Shown here: positions 5,198-6,266 of the stretch, in pieces
Position numbering within the stretch: the first letter of the stretch is position 1
How the letters are laid out: each line of letters starts with the position of its first letter
NCBI GenBank assembly: GCA_937916185.1
Contig: CALGGD010000067.1
Coordinates: 1 to 6,266 of the forward strand
DNA: 6,266 nt
Reading direction: 5' to 3'
Origin: an uncultured Oxalobacter sp.
GTDB lineage: Bacteria; Pseudomonadota; Gammaproteobacteria; Burkholderiales; Burkholderiaceae_D
Notes under the pieces: generated by a model
What the model saw: only the letters and a program-made list of their open reading frames with translations
What the model was told of the DNA's origin: nothing
The model's database searches: none
Made by a program: the position numbers and the translations under genes

Positions 5198-6266
5198 CGT
5201 AGACTTTTATCCAACTGTTCTTTCATTTTTCCTACTAAATATTCTGAACCTACATTTGTAAGATGTCCCCGATCAAAATATAAGATATCTTCCGGGTTAT
5301 CAGTCGCTGATGTAAAACACCCTTCATCATTACAAAGAAACTTAATACTTGATATATATTCAACGCCCAGATTATCAGCCAATTCTGATAACCTATTATC
5401 TACCCCATAGTCATCTGTTCTCTTATCAAGTTTTTTCCATTTCTTCGGAAAACGATTATTTTTAATCCAATATCTTGCCATTACTTTAGGTAATTTCTCT
5501 TTCCAATTAGGAACATCACCAACAATTATGATATTATTTATATTTCTTTCCCTTAGTTTATCAACAATATCTTTCAATATATTGAATTCTTTTCTATAAT
5601 TAGCCCATCTATTTGCTATGACAACATAATCTGGTCTTTCTGAAAGGATATCATTAAAAATCAATTTATTATTATTAATAAATACACGTTCACTTGTTTT
5701 TCTTTTAATCGCTACAGCAGAACACTCCGTACATGTACGCTGCATAATGTTAAAATTGCCTCCATAGTATTTTTTGAAACCGGGAATCAAGGCAGCAGCG
5801 TGGGAATCCCCCCATATTGCAATAGTCTTTTTTTCTGGATTTATAATATTACGCTCTTTACATTCTTTTAATTTAAAAGGTTCTTTATGTACCCTACATG
5901 GATTCCACCCATTTTCTTTTGAATAGAATCCGATATTTCTTTTAGAAGCATCGAGCATAATTTTCTGTAATTCTTGAATTTCTTTAGGAAATCTCTTCAG
6001 TAGTCCTTGCTTTGTAAAAAGAACATATCCAATTCCTCCCAAAGCCATCATCACCAAGAACAGTCCTATTGTCTTGATTTTTCCATATTCCCCAAACCTC
6101 AGTGGATTTTCGATGAGCTTTGTCGTAAACCATGCCAATACTGTGCAAGCGACAAAGGCACCAGCACAGTAAAGTGTTGATGGTGCCTCCAAGGTGACGA
6201 TCCTTCTCATGCTGATGAGCGGCCAATGCCACAGGTACATCGGATAGCTGATGAGTCCGAACCAGA
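5194..6266 (-). CDS. Acyltransferase-3 / SGNH surface-glycan O-acyltransferase, 5' end missing
   Basis: This is the C-terminal part of an OafA-like protein. The frame remains open to the right edge: codons beyond the ATG at 6240 read WFGLISYP before MYLWHWPL, the classic acyltransferase-3 signature, so that ATG is internal and the true start lies outside. Numbering from that methionine, two membrane helices (about 23-41 and 56-75) end the acyltransferase-3 domain, with the typical TKLIENPLR between them. A periplasmic SGNH-like domain follows: IAIWGDSH (140-147, catalytic serine block), VVIANRW (206-212), and FDRGHLTN (322-329) with the Asp-x-x-His pair D323/H326. Such fusions move an acyl group, often acetyl, across the inner membrane onto O-antigen or exopolysaccharide sugars. 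Cysteines at 115, 127, 170, 173, 303 and 308 could form disulfides. The stop overlaps the next glycosyltransferase start by 4 bp. The SGNH part is strikingly AT-rich compared with the membrane part. Confidence 0.9.
   Translation of the reverse strand, partial: WFGLISYPMYLWHWPLISMRRIVTLEAPSTLYCAGAFVACTVLAWFTTKLIENPLRFGEYGKIKTIGLFLVMMALGGIGYVLFTKQGLLKRFPKEIQELQKIMLDASKRNIGFYSKENGWNPCRVHKEPFKLKECKERNIINPEKKTIAIWGDSHAAALIPGFKKYYGGNFNIMQRTCTECSAVAIKRKTSERVFINNNKLIFNDILSERPDYVVIANRWANYRKEFNILKDIVDKLRERNINNIIIVGDVPNWKEKLPKVMARYWIKNNRFPKKWKKLDKRTDDYGVDNRLSELADNLGVEYISSIKFLCNDEGCFTSATDNPEDILYFDRGHLTNVGSEYLVGKMKEQLDKSLR

Noticed and set aside
5984..6240. ATG at 6240 as the true start of the acyltransferase, and an 82-residue shadow frame at 5984-6232
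   Set aside because: The codons before 6240 continue in frame as WFGLISYP, part of the acyltransferase-3 signature, so the gene extends beyond the window. The 82-residue frame lies inside it in another phase and has no recognisable features.
1..6266. CRISPR array, tRNA, rRNA, transposase or integrase genes
   Set aside because: No direct repeats with regular spacers, no tRNA- or rRNA-like sequence, and no mobile-element protein were seen; the only regular tandem repeat is the coding 42-bp array.

Overview
The window looks like bacterial accessory chromosome from a Gram-negative organism. The acyltransferase-SGNH and paired GT2 glycosyltransferase genes suggest an envelope-polysaccharide locus. 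A betaproteobacterium of the Burkholderiales/Oxalobacteraceae kind is my best guess from protein flavour and the roughly 50-58% GC of the presumed native segments, but this is low-confidence inference; nothing in the window is a taxonomic marker.

Left part, + strand: (1) a membrane-anchored class I SAM-dependent methyltransferase (6-635), GC-rich. (2) A complete, more AT-rich type II toxin-antitoxin pair: a Phd/YefM antitoxin (739-981) overlapping a PIN-domain VapC-family toxin (978-1394) by 4 bp. A perfect 26-bp palindrome (698-723) lies just upstream of the antitoxin, where an autoregulatory operator would be expected. A 246-bp stretch (1395-1640) without a convincing gene follows, starting with an imperfect duplication of the toxin's 3' end.

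Right part, - strand, transcribed right to left: (3) the 3' portion of an acyltransferase-3/SGNH surface-glycan O-acyltransferase, cut by the right edge (5194-6266); (4) a GT2 glycosyltransferase (3809-5197) overlapping it by 4 bp; (5) a second GT2 glycosyltransferase (2334-3797) starting 11 nt after the previous stop; (6) an unrecognised 197-203-residue protein (1641-2234 or 2252) 81-99 bp further on. Genes 3-5 read as one operon for building and O-acylating a surface polysaccharide.

The most interesting point is the architecture of the two glycosyltransferases. Each carries an N-terminal GT-A domain, then a charged coiled-coil region with a 14-residue period (five clear tandem copies in the 462-residue enzyme, a degenerate version in the 487-residue one), then a gapless 43-residue basic C-terminal tail shared at 21 of 43 positions. 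This looks like a dedicated assembly or localisation module common to paired glycosyltransferases. Base composition is sharply mosaic inside genes: about 55% GC in the acyltransferase membrane part against about 18% in a sampled stretch of its SGNH part, and a similar dip in the middle of the 462-residue glycosyltransferase. This suggests domain-scale exchange at this locus.
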